From Nymphaea colorata (Eukaryota > Streptophyta > Magnoliopsida > Nymphaeales > Nymphaeaceae), in the NCBI RefSeq assembly GCF_008831285.2, contig NC_045140.1:7252505-7316504 (forward strand): a stretch of DNA of 64,000 nucleotides. The letters run 5' to 3'. Below are positions 1 to 10,680 of the stretch, piece by piece (position 1 is the first letter of the stretch; every line of letters starts with the position of its first letter). Under the pieces are notes generated by a model. It did no database searches. It saw only the letters and a list, made by a program, of their open reading frames with translations, and was not told the origin of the DNA. Both the position numbers and the translations under genes were made by a program.

Positions 1-618
1 TCGGCATCCTTCTTCATATTGAGCCAGAAATCCACCACAGGCTGAATCGTTAACTGTGATGTAAAGGAGTAGAGGTTCCCCTAAAATTGGAGGTTTTAAA
101 ATTGGTGGGCAAAGAAGATACTTCTTGATCTTTTCGAATGAGGCTTGACATTCATGCCCCATTCAAATTTGACTCCTTTCCGCAGTAAATGGTTGAAGGG
201 TTCGCATCTCATGGCGAGATTAGATATAAACCTTCTGATTGATTGAATTCTGCCTTGCAAGCTGCGTAGCTCCTTAAGATTTGTTGGGGGTGACATTTCG
301 ATGATCGCATTTGCTTTGGAAGGATCCATCTCGATTCCCTTTTGGCTGACCATAATCCCAAAGCTTACCGGATTCCACACCAAATACACATTTTTGTGGA
401 TTCAATCTAAGTTTGTATTGTAAGAGTCTATCAAAACTTGAGAGAGAATGTTGATGTGATTCTCCCTTGTTTTTGACTTAATTAGTAGATCATCTACATA
501 TGCATCCATGATTTGATGCATTTGGTCATGAAAAATAGCTGCCATAGCCCTTGATATGTTGCCCCAGCGTTCTTCAAACCAAATGGCATTACTGTATAGC
601 AGAAGGTACCCCATGGGT
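1..618 (-). pseudogene. Ty3/gypsy reverse transcriptase-RNase H fragment
   Basis: The minus strand encodes pieces of a Ty3/gypsy polyprotein in several frames. From the gap inward there is a VMPFGLKNAGATYQ block (about 590-545), then in another frame the catalytic YVDDLL motif (about 480-500), then VSQKGIEMDPSKANAI and the thumb segment LKELRSLQGRIQSIRRFI (about 389-200), and finally an RNase H start, GEPLLLYITVNDSACGGFLA (about 90-10). At least two frame changes separate the blocks, so the copy is dead. It is cut by the N run on one side and the window edge on the other. Order and motifs are typical of plant Ty3/gypsy RT followed by RNase H. It has no relation to the copia elements that fill the rest of the window. 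Confidence 0.85.
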
Positions 619-718
619 NNNNNNNNNNNNNNNNNNNNNNNNNNNNNNNNNNNNNNNNNNNNNNNNNNNNNNNNNNNNNNNNNNNNNNNNNNNNNNNNNN
701 NNNNNNNNNNNNNNNNNN
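619..718. other. Assembly gap, exactly 100 N
   Basis: A run of exactly 100 N. This is the usual placeholder for a scaffold join of unknown size. The first base after it is also the first base of the 16.7 kb block repeated inverted at 33340-50026. Confidence 0.98.
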
Positions 719-719
719 A

Positions 720-914
720 CATGACAGGACCAAACATGTGGAGATTGACCGTCATTTTATCCGGGATGCACTGACTCAAAGGAGCTGATTCTGCCATATA
801 TGAAGTCTGAAGATCAAATTGCAGACGTCCTAACTAAAGGGCTTTGTACTTTTCATTCGAAAAGAATGTTAGCAAGCTTGGCATGTTTGACATGTATGCC
901 AAGCTTGAGGGGAG
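720..914 (+). pseudogene. Copia C RNase H tail (left-arm copy, frameshifted)
   Basis: This is the C-terminal end of a Ty1/copia RNase H, starting with the HDRTKHVEIDRH motif that normally precedes the polyprotein end. Compared with 49822-50025 it lacks an A near 757, bases near 850 and a G in the polypurine tract near 911, so the frame breaks at once. The better copy in the right arm reads through to the LTR. The losses sit at the very start of contig 2, where consensus quality is likely poor. Confidence 0.85.
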
Positions 915-1187
915 TGTTAGAATATGTTTTGTGGGAACCGGTCCATATCTGGACCCGGTTCTATGGGGCGCGGGTACCGAGGCGGGCTCGGTACCCTAGG
1001 CGGCTTCTCCTCTCTCCCTCTTTATATTGTCACTTATGTTTAAGTGTTGAATTAAGTGAATATAATTTTCTCTCTCCTAGGGTTGCGGTGAGCCCCTAGG
1101 TCAGAGCTTCCCGTGGTTTAGGGTTTAGGGTTTAGGGTTTATTGTGTGTTCGTTCTCTACTCTCTCTTTGTGGTTCGTGTTTCTACA
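915..1187 (+). mobile_element. Copia C 3' LTR (left-arm copy)
   Basis: The LTR begins TGTTAGAATATG right after the polypurine tract and ends GTTTCTACA. It is followed by GTTCT, the complement of the AGAAC target duplication of the full element at 49551-54775. It contains the TTTAGGG run at 1117-1140 discussed under findings. It is the same LTR as 49551-49827 seen from the other arm. Confidence 0.9.
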
Positions 1188-2332
1188 GTTCTCATTTTTT
1201 TTCAAGTTCGTCATTGCAGCCGCAGGCACTTCTGGATAAATGTAAGGGCGGATGCATTTAGTGGAGGAGTTGGAGCACAAGTCAAAGATCTAAATTGACA
1301 CAGGGTTGCCCTTTCAAGCAACCACACTTTAGGAATTGTTTATTTTTCAACTTCTGTAATTAAACTAGTAGCATCACTCTTGAAGAACCTTTTGACTTGT
1401 TTCTATTTGAGGTAGTAAATGTGCATTTTTTGGTCTAACTTATTGGACTCTTAGTTTCCTCAAACTGCATAAAACTGCTAGTTCAACCAGTGATTTTGCA
1501 GAGGTTAGGGACCGACTTTTGTATGGTTTTTGGGTCAAAGTTAGGTACTGTTTTGTTATGGATATATGTCGATACATCAATTTAGTTGATTCTTGGTTTT
1601 ACTGTTCAATTTGATAGAAGCTTTTCCAAGAACTGGTTGTTTGAGATTGAAACACAGAGGGATTGGTCTCACTCTGAAAGGACCAGGATTAGATCTGGAC
1701 CCATGAAGATGACACACGCTGTTCAAGCAATTACCACCTGAAACCAGCTCGCCTACTCATCTTGTTAACAGTTAACTAGTGTTTCTGCAGTATGCTTACA
1801 ACGTTACACAGAAAATCAAAGATACTACTTGCACGCAAAATGGTCAAACATAGAACTATATCTCCTTCCAGTTTACAACAAAATACTTGGATTGGATTTT
1901 GGTGTGCTATGCATGATCTACAGGTTTGGAAAGTAGAAACCATACTGAAATGTTGTATATGTTGTAATTCACTTATATTCGTATCTCAGTTGGGTAATGC
2001 TCGACATTTCGTTGTCATTTCAGTACGCAGAATGTGTAAGCATAGTATGTAAAAGCAAAAAACTTTTACTGAGTTATTGGATGTACGTGAAGTTCATCCA
2101 ACTCTTTGTAGGCACTGGGGGCCAAATTGGAGCTCTATAGACAAGGTCGTTGTCAAGCTTGAATGTTCCAATGAATGGACCAACATGTAGCTACTTAGCA
2201 ATGGCTTATCTATTGGCCATGCTTTTGGTCTCCCTAGAGTATTATGCATGCATTCTTTCTAGTTGGCATGTGTTGTTGCATTTAAGTTTCAGTTGTGCTG
2301 TATTATTTATTAACTATATATATTCTTGATAG
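1188..2332. other. Non-coding stretch, no supported gene
   Basis: No recognisable protein. Some segments are bounded by plausible splice signals, such as ctgcag before 1791, but their translations stop quickly and match no family I know. It is AT-rich and intron-like. The mirror copy is 48406-49550. Confidence 0.5.
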
Positions 2333-2451
2333 GTGATCAATCTTGCAAATGCTCCATCAGTTGTTGGCAAGCATTTAGACGATGAGTGTCCTGAAGATTT
2401 CATCAAAGGCCTTATTCTCTTTGTTTCTTCTTTTTTTCATGTTGAGAGGAG
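2333..2451 (+). pseudogene. Clathrin heavy chain exon fragment
   Basis: A spliced-exon-like fragment of 119 bases, with acceptor ...atag before it and donor gtaatt after it. The translation contains [20 protein letters not shown] followed by GLIL. Plant clathrin heavy chain has [20 protein letters not shown] and GLILSVRSLLPVEPLV in its alpha-solenoid leg. The last ten residues are diverged. No other clathrin exon is found within several kilobases, so this is an isolated fragment, not a gene. It shares orientation with the ALA2-type and UBC fragments downstream. The identical copy is at 48287-48405. Confidence 0.8.
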
Positions 2452-2503
2452 GTAATTCGTCTTTCTCTCTCTCTAAATATTTCAATGTCTGCTTTTGCAA
2501 GGT

Positions 2504-3026
2504 CCCATATGTTCTTGATGAAAAAAATTGAGAAACTGTGGAAGATCGTAAAACATAATGGCAAAAATGAGAATGAAGAAGTTAATAAAAATGAGAAATA
2601 GGGCCAAAGATAGTGATCCCACTTGAGTCTAGCAGCAATCTGTTGCTACATGGTTGAGTCACGTACACATGGATCGTTTTAGTTAGCCAACTCCTTTATA
2701 AGTGTGGGCATCGGGCCGGGTCGCCGCCGGGCCGTCCCGGTTGGGCCCGGGCCTGGGCCAGGATTTTCCCGGCCCAGGTAGGGCCTGATAGGTCGGCCCG
2801 GCCAAGATCCCATATGTTCTTGACCTTAAAGTATATGACAAACTTCTGATGAAAAAAAATTGAGAAACTGTGGAAGATCGTAAAACATAATGGCAAAAAT
2901 GAGAATGAGAAGTCAATAAAAATGAGAAATAGGGCCAAAGATGGTGATCCCACTTGAGTCTAGCAGCAATCTGCTGCTTCATGGTTGAGTTATGTACACA
3001 TGGATCGGTTAGTTAGCCAACTCCTT
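2504..3026 (+). repeat. 200-bp direct duplication around a GGGCC-rich insert
   Basis: Two copies of the same sequence (2504-2697 and 2808-3026) flank a GC-rich segment (2701-2807). Both run from CCCATATGTTCTTGA to TTAGTTAGCCAACTCCTT. They differ by substitutions and by an extra segment of about 25 bases in the second copy. The middle segment is built from GGGCCGGG-like words and begins GTGGGCATCGGGCCGGG, as does the element at 27586-27860. The mirror copy is 47711-48235. Confidence 0.85.
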
Positions 3027-3201
3027 GCTTACCTTTTTCTGAAAAATTATGGCATTACAAATTATCTTGTTGAATGTGCTACCACATTGATATTGCATTA
3101 GCTAATGATTGGACACTTTGGCCCACTTAGTTACTTTCCATGGTATGGGCCATGGCCAAAAATCTTATTTGTTGTGGTGATCAATCATTTCTTACATGTA
3201 G

Positions 3202-3304
3202 ATTTGCAGAGCCGCTGGATGCAAGCCCATCCTTGCCGTATCTGATCTTCTGGAACCCAGCCAAATTCTTGCCTCTTTTTTATGAAGCCGCTCACATGGC
3301 TCAG
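3202..3304 (+). other. Exon-like open segment, protein not recognised
   Basis: A 103-base open segment lies between acceptor catgtag and donor gtaaca. The peptide begins FAEPLDASPSLPYLIFWNP and ends with FYEAAHMAQ. I do not recognise the family. A second exon-like stretch with a plausible acceptor starts near 3389. It could be another captured gene fragment, in the same direction as the clathrin and ALA2-type pieces, or chance. The mirror copy is near 47423-47533. Confidence 0.3.
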
Positions 3305-4413
3305 GTAACAGGTCATTATATTGGGTATATTTGAGGGAGAAAAATTCTTTCATGTTTTGATGGACGTCTGGAAAATGAAATCATGCAGGAAGTGTGTTTG
3401 AAGCATGCAAAGTTGCAAGGAGATGGTGTTGAAGAGTCCTTGCATATGACATGGTTATGTGGGTGGTTCTCCATGGAGTGTTCCAGTATACCTTCTCATG
3501 CTTGTTGCATTGAAGCTCTTCTGGTTAAATTTTCACTAGATTAATGATGATAGTTTCCCATCTAGTGTGTCCTTGATGCTGAATTCCTCTCTGTTAATGC
3601 TTGTGGGGCTGGTTTTGTTTTCTACGAACTAATCTGGCTCTGAGGTGATGATTACATTTATTTGAAAGCCTGCTTACTGGAAGCTGATTGGTGATGTTGG
3701 TTTTATGCCTGGTAGATGAATCAAAATGAGAAATGGAGCCTATGGCTGTTATTAGTAGGTGAACTGGCATGATGAGGATGGTCTCTTCATTGGTCATTTG
3801 AATCAGAACATCCGGAAAGAGAAGCTTCTCTCATAACTGGAAAGATGCTACTTGCATCCGCAAACATGGTAAATGGTATAAAATTGCTGATTAAAAGCTT
3901 TTTTTGAGATGTTTTGAGTTAAACGAGTCTTGTATGGGTTTTATGAATCTCCATTGACGTAATGGAAGTTGTTTTTTGAGTTGAATTTATAATTGATACC
4001 TTTTCTGTACGTGATGTTTGGCTAAGATATAGCTTTTCTCAAGTGTATACTTGTAAGTTACACTATATCCTGGCCAATTGTTACCATTGTGCAACTGTTA
4101 CATGAGATTTGCCAGAATGCTGCTTTCTGTTTTATATGTGATTTTTGATGGCATTCTTTCTAGAAGATAGTTACTACTGTAGTTCTTTAGAAATCTAAAA
4201 TATATTTATTTATCATCAAACACAGAAATATACTTCTGGAAATATATTTCTCAGTCATCACACACACATCAAAATGAGAATCTGAAAGATTTTTCCCATT
4301 CATTTTTTCCAAGAAATATATTTCTATATTTTCAATTCCAGATTTTCAGGCCATCAAACGGCCCCATAATGAAGATGTAAAGTTTGTCAATGCGTTCAAA
4401 TCGTTCCCTTTAG
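3305..4413. other. Non-coding stretch between gene fragments
   Basis: AT-rich, intron-like sequence. No coding block is supported beyond the weak exon-like stretch near 3389-3543. The mirror copy is 46302-47420. Confidence 0.5.
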
Positions 4414-4711
4414 TGGAGAAGTGCTGAAGTTTGCCAACGTTTGGAACACAGTCTTGAGGTTCTTGGAGTTGCAGTCTTGGTTCTTGGAGTTGCTGCAATA
4501 GAAGAAAGGTGATTCTCTTTTTCCTTCTCTGGGGGTATTGTTTCTTGCGAGAGCTTTCCTTCCGGTTTGACTTAAGTAGATTGTGCTTGTTTTCTTTTGG
4601 ATGTCATTGCAGGAAGGTGTTCCTGAAACAATCGATCTGCTTCGGAAGGCTGGAATCAACTTTTGGATGCTTACTGTTGATAAACAAAATACAGCCATTC
4701 AGATAGCGCTA
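4414..4711 (+). pseudogene. P4-type phospholipid flippase (ALA2-type) fragment, two exons
   Basis: Exon 1 (4414-4508) follows tttag and reads WRSAEVCQRLEHSLEVLGVA..., ending before donor gtgatt. Exon 2 (about 4607-4711) reads [20 protein letters not shown] then [15 protein letters not shown]. Plant ALA2, an aminophospholipid flippase, has WRxAEVCQRLEHDLEVLGV and [35 protein letters not shown]. Two defects are visible. There is a short in-frame tandem duplication of VLGVA in exon 1. The invariant glycine of the P-domain TGD motif is replaced by valine. Exon 2 stops matching exactly where a TCGAG-rich repeat begins. It is a fragment that cannot function. The right-arm copy (46003-46301) has the same features. 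Confidence 0.85.
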
Positions 4712-4975
4712 GGGCTGCACAACGAGTCGAGCTACTCGAGCTCGACTCGTAAGCACATTCGAGCTGCTTATTTAGTTAAACGAGTCGAGCTCGAGTTGAC
4801 AAGCCGACTCGTAGCTCGACTCGTTTAAGCTCGACTCGTAAGCACATTCGAGCTGCTTATTTAGTTAACGAGTCGAGCTCGAGTTGACGAGCCGACTCGT
4901 TTAATTAATCCAGTCGAGTTCATTTCAGTGAACTCGTTAAAGCTCGACTCGACTCGATTAGTTAATGAACCGGTT
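4709..4975. repeat. TCGAG-rich repetitive insertion
   Basis: This begins TAGGGCTGCACAACGAGTCG and consists almost wholly of GAGTCG, GAGCTCGA and TTTAGTTAA words. It includes two tandem copies of a unit of about 90 bases (from 4738 and from 4831). It interrupts the ALA2-type exon. The start resembles ends of short hAT-like plant elements, but no matching far end or target duplication could be fixed. The mirror copy is about 45738-46005. Confidence 0.6.
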
Positions 4976-6528
4976 TTTTTAAAACCGGTTCAGATGAGAA
5001 AGCGGGAAGAGTTTAGTGTTTCCTGGCTACTTTCCTCTTTTCGTTTTCGTTCTCACTTCTCCCTCTCTGAGCTCTCTCCGACTCCGACTCTCCCTCTCTC
5101 GCCTCTCGGTCTCTCCGACTTCTCCTTCTCTTCTCTTCTCTTGTTCTCCCGTCTGGGAGTCTCCGACGTCTGCAGGAGGACAAGTCGTCCGCGGCCGTGG
5201 CCACTTCAGCCTTCAAGGTCAGCCGGCTGCTCTGCCTTCAGCTCAAGGTGAGGTCTTCCACTTCTGCGTCTCCAGTTCTTTCACTCTAGTTTTCCCGTCT
5301 CCGACGTCTGCAGGGGGAGTCTCCAATGTCGACACTCGACAGCCACTCTGAACAAGTGAACTTTGTGACTTTGGAGCACAACATCGTTAACGCCTTTAAA
5401 AAAGACCAACGATTCTTTCGTGTTCAGAAAGGGAGAGGAGACGCAAGAACTTGTGAGAAAGAGGTTACAAAAATTTCGACGTATCTTTCTTTTACCTAAG
5501 AATCTGAACTCTGCCATTTATTTGCCCACTCCCCAAAAGAAACTTGCACTTTCTCCTGAATCTGCTGGATAAGGTCCTCCATGGTCGTTTTTCATCAGCT
5601 TTCTCTTCGTTTCTTGGTTCAACCTTTCTTCTTTTGCATTGTGCTGTGCGACTGTCAGAATAACCTGTGTGGAATGATTAGTACCGTTTCATCCTGTTGT
5701 AATTGCTGAGTAGATTGAACATGTAGTTGATAGACTTAGAATATCTATCTTCGCGTGCATGTAACTGGAGTTTGTTGATGTTATGTAGTTATTTTTGGGG
5801 ATTCATTTATGATAACCATATGGGTGTTATGTAGATAGGTTTTATGTTTCTTTAAGAGTTAAAGGAATAATCTCGACGGATCTTTCACCCATTTTGTACT
5901 TTACCTTCCTCTTTTTATATTTTGAACAGTTTATGCAGGATGCATGGTCTGTCAGCGGAAACATTCTTGATATACATGTACTAGTTCTGAACTCTTTGCA
6001 ATAGTAACTGCAGAGGCTCCATTTATCTCCTGTTCAATCAATTGCATAGACCATATGTTACCCGTCTGATTGGTTAGGAGAATACATGAGGATAGGAAGG
6101 CTCGTAATACTAATTGCTGCTGCTTATCACTATCATAATGGACGAGCCTTTTTAACTGCGTTCTCCTCTGGATAATCTAAGCTATAGATTCAAGAAAGAA
6201 AAAAACTTCAATTCCTGGTTATTACTCTTTGGAAAGAAACGATAGTCTTCATATTTCATTCTTTTGGTTGCTGCTGTTTTCCTCTTTTATTTAAAAGTAA
6301 TTTGATGGTATGTGTAGTATCAGGGGATTTAGGCTGTCCTCTGCCTGAAAGCAAATTTTTCTGTCTTTTGTTTAATTTGCAGTTTTGCACTCTTACATGG
6401 TTATGTGTTCGATTCTTGTTCTGGCACATGCATAATTGAATTTTTATGATCATTGGGAGGTGGTGTAAAATATACGGATGATTAACATGTTCTATCAAAT
6501 ATTAACATGTTCTATCAAATGCCTGCAG
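4976..6528. other. Pyrimidine-rich and AT-rich non-coding stretch
   Basis: 5015-5165 is strongly CT-rich, like a plant 5' leader. The first coding exon expected upstream of the UBC exon is not present in recognisable form. At 6481-6520 a 20-bp unit (ATTAACATGTTCTATCAAAT) is repeated twice in tandem. The mirror copy is 44176-45737. Confidence 0.5.
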
Positions 6529-7441
<913 letters not shown>

Positions 7442-7680
7442 TGTAGAAACACGAACACAGAGAAAAGAAAACGAGGAACAAGATGTAACGTGGAAAAACC
7501 CTCAACAAGAGGAAAAAAACCACGAATGAGGAGGAGCTGGTGCCCACTAGCAGCCAGACACTCTCTCTCTTAATATTTCATTCACATTGAATATTAGGGT
7601 TACAATGGTATAAGTATGCCCTAATTAGGACATACTGGATCGGGTCTAGACCTGGACCCGTACACCAATATCCGTCAACA
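7442..7680 (-). mobile_element. Copia A 3' LTR (left-arm copy)
   Basis: A 239-bp LTR read on the minus strand, TGTTGACGGATATTG...GTTTCTACA. It is preceded by the polypurine tract TTGAGGGGGAG. Its end shares the TGTTCGTGTTTCTACA tail with copia C. The opposite LTR of this element is reduced to about 16-18 bases at 17709-17726. No target duplication is found, because the 5' side is rearranged. Confidence 0.9.
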
Positions 7681-10508
7681 CTCCCCCTCAAGTTGAGCAT
7701 ACATATCAAACATGCCCAACTTGGATACATTTCTCTCGAACGAAGTTGAGGATAGAGCCTTCGTTAGAACATCAACGGTTTGGTCTTCAAACTTCATGTA
7801 AGGAAGGATCAACTCTTTGGCATCAATTCTTTCACAAATAAAGTGACGATCAATCTCAACATGCTTGGTTCTGTCGTGTAGAACAGGGTTGTTGGCTAGA
7901 TTGATTGCAGACTTGTTATCATAGTACATCTTCATACGTCCTTCAATCTTTATGCCAATATCAGTCAACAATATTTTCAACCATAGTAACTCTGACACTC
8001 CCATCGCAACGGCTCTATATTCTGCCTCTGCACTAAATCAAGAACATACATCCTGTCTCTTGCTCCTCCATACTGCAAGGTTTCCTCTCAGGTAAGACAC
8101 AGTACCCTGTAGTAGATCGTCTGGTGTCAGCACATCCTGCCCAGTCTGCATCTGAATACCCCTCGACCTCTACAGTCTCTTGTTTTACATACAAGAGTCC
8201 CTTACCAGGATTTCTCTTCAAGTAACATAATACTCTGTCCACAGCCTTCAGATGTGCATCAGTAGGAGCATGCATGAATTGACTCAATACATTGACCGCG
8301 AAAGTGATATCAGGTCTCGTGAGGGTAAGGTAAATCAACTTCCCAACCAGACGTTGATATCTTCCCTTAGCTTCTTCAAGGAGCAGCTCTCCATCCCTAA
8401 GACTCAACTTGTGCCCGATGTCAAGTGGGGTAGAAGCAGGCCTACACCCCAACTTACCAGTATCTTCCAACAGATCTAATGTGTATTTCCTTTGGTTTAG
8501 CACAAGACCAGTACTCGATCTAGCAATCTCAATACCAAGAAAATACCTCAGCTTGCCAAGATCCTTGAGATCAAATTCCGTAGCCAGTAACCCTTTTAAC
8601 TTGATAATCTCCTCCTCATCATTGCCTGTGACAATCATGTCATCCACATAGACAAGTAAAAGAGTGACTCTTCCCTCCTTTTTCTTCACGAATAGAGTGT
8701 GGTCTCCATTCCCTTGTTTGTACCCATGATGTTGCATTACTCGTCTCAGTCGTTCGAACCATGCTCTGGGTGACTGCTTGAGGCCATATAAGGCCTTTTT
8801 CAGCTTACAACATTTCTCTGGTTCTTCATATCTTAGAGGCATATGCATATATATTTCTTCTTCGAGGTCACCATTGAGGAAGGCATTCCTAACATCTAGT
8901 TGGTACATCTTCCACTCCTTCATCACAGCTAGGGATATAACAACTCTGACTGTCTTCATTTTCGCAACAAGCGCAAAGGTCTTCAAGTAATCAATTCCAT
9001 ATTTCTGGCTAAATCCCTTGGCCACAAGTCGAGCTTTATATCTTTCAACACTCCCATCTGGTTTGTACTTGATGGTATACACCCATTTGGATCCAACTAG
9101 GTGAGCGGCTTCAGGAATCTTCACCACTTCCCATGTCATATTTCTTCTCAGGGCATCTATTTCTTCTTTCATTGCATCAGCCCACCTGGAGTCACTTTGA
9201 GCTTCAGCAACAGTCCTGGGGATCACAGCCAAAGAAAGAGTAGAAACAAAACACTTGTAATCTTTTCCAAGTCTGGAATAAGATACAAAATTACCAATGG
9301 GATGTTGAGTACATGACCTGACACCCTTTCTCAGGGCAATGGGAAGATCTTCATTCTTCTTTTCAACCTCATCATGAGTCTCCACAGTCTCCACGGTAGG
9401 ACTTGGTTCATCCAGAGAAGGAGTGGCATTGGGATTTGAAGTAGATCTAGCATCACAAGTCATCATCTCTGTCCGAGTACCTCGTCTAGAGTAGAACTGT
9501 CCAAACAACCGAGGGCCTTCCTTCTCAATGCTAGTGTCACACCTTTCCTCTTTCTCAGGCACATCAACAGTAGTAAGCGATTCTGCTTTCTTGTAGTCCA
9601 AAAAATCTGTAAACTGAAGTTCCTGTCTCTGAGAATACTCTTCCCTGCCCACAAACTGCCCCCCCTGAAAAGGATTCTCACCAAAGTAAGAGGCATGTTC
9701 CAAGAAGGTAACATCCCTCGTAACATAAACTCGACCAGTAATAGGATCAATACATTTGTATCCTTTTTGCGTAGGAGAGTATCCAACAATGACACCTTTG
9801 ATAGATCTAGGATCAAGTTTCTTGACATTTGGACTGTGATCATGGATAAAACATACACAACCAAAAACACGAGGAGGAAGTAGGAACGGTGGACGATTGC
9901 CAGGAAGTAACGAGTGGGGAGTCCTACCATTCAAAACACGTCTGGGCATGCGGTTAATAAGATAGGCACTAGTAAGAACTGCATCACCCCAATAGTGTTT
10001 AGGAAGATTTCTCTGAAACAAAAGAGCCCTGGTGACATTAAGAAGTTGACGATTTTTCCTTTCAGCTACCCCATTTTGAGGGGGGGTGTAACTACAAGAT
10101 GTCTCATGAACAATCCCCTTTTGTCTAAGAAACTCCTCAACAGACTGACACATGTATTCACGGGAATTATCGGACCGGAAAGTTTTAACATTCGCACCAT
10201 ATTGGGTATGCACAAGAAGAATGAATGTCTCGATGATACGAGGAACCTCACTGTGGTCTTTTAACAAGTACACAAATGTAGCACGAGAGAAATCATCAAT
10301 GAAAGTGATAAAATATTGAAAACCTTGACGGGTATGAATTCCCGAAGGTCCCTATACTTCAGAGTGAATCAGGGAAAAAGCTTCATTAACACAACTAGTA
10401 GAAAGAGGGTACGACGCCCTGACATGTTTGGCAAACTGACAAACATTACAAGAAATGGAAGACAAATCAAAGGAGGAACACAAGTCTGGAAACAAATGTT
10501 TCAAAATC
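7675..10508 (-). pseudogene. Copia A integrase, reverse transcriptase and RNase H
   Basis: The minus strand carries the 3' two thirds of a Ty1/copia polyprotein, interrupted upstream by element B. The order is integrase core (FITFIDDFSRATF, then RSDNSREY and TPPQNGVAERKNR), reverse transcriptase (WVYTIKYKPDGSVERYKARL, catalytic YVDDMIVTG near 8640-8660), and RNase H ending LGMFDMYAQLEGEC inside the LTR. Inactivating changes are visible. There is a TAG replacing the W of VWGPSG (10352-10354), a frame change near 8080-8040, and a TGA in the CSRSSAE segment near 8040. The same breaks occur in the right arm, so they are real. The long open block is 10273-8033. Confidence 0.92.
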
Positions 10509-10673
10509 TGATAAGATTAGAAAGAATAATCTTTGATTAACCTCGAAATCTGCCCTAACTCCTCTTTATATAGACTAGAGGAGAGAGAGAAGTTACAAGA
10601 GAAACATCTAAAGGAAAAGTTATTACAAAAGTACCCTCTTAAACCTAAAACTGAATATAAACACATCTTAACA
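10509..10673 (-). repeat. Copia B 3' LTR
   Basis: A 165-bp LTR, TGTTAAGATGTG...TCTTATCA on the minus strand. I see no difference from the 5' LTR at 15621-15785. Confidence 0.93.
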
Positions 10674-10680
10674 CTCCCCC

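Noticed and set aside
1117-1140. Chromosome end or telomere-fusion site
   Set aside because: There are only about three TTTAGGG units, and they lie within an LTR with normal LTR sequence on both sides.
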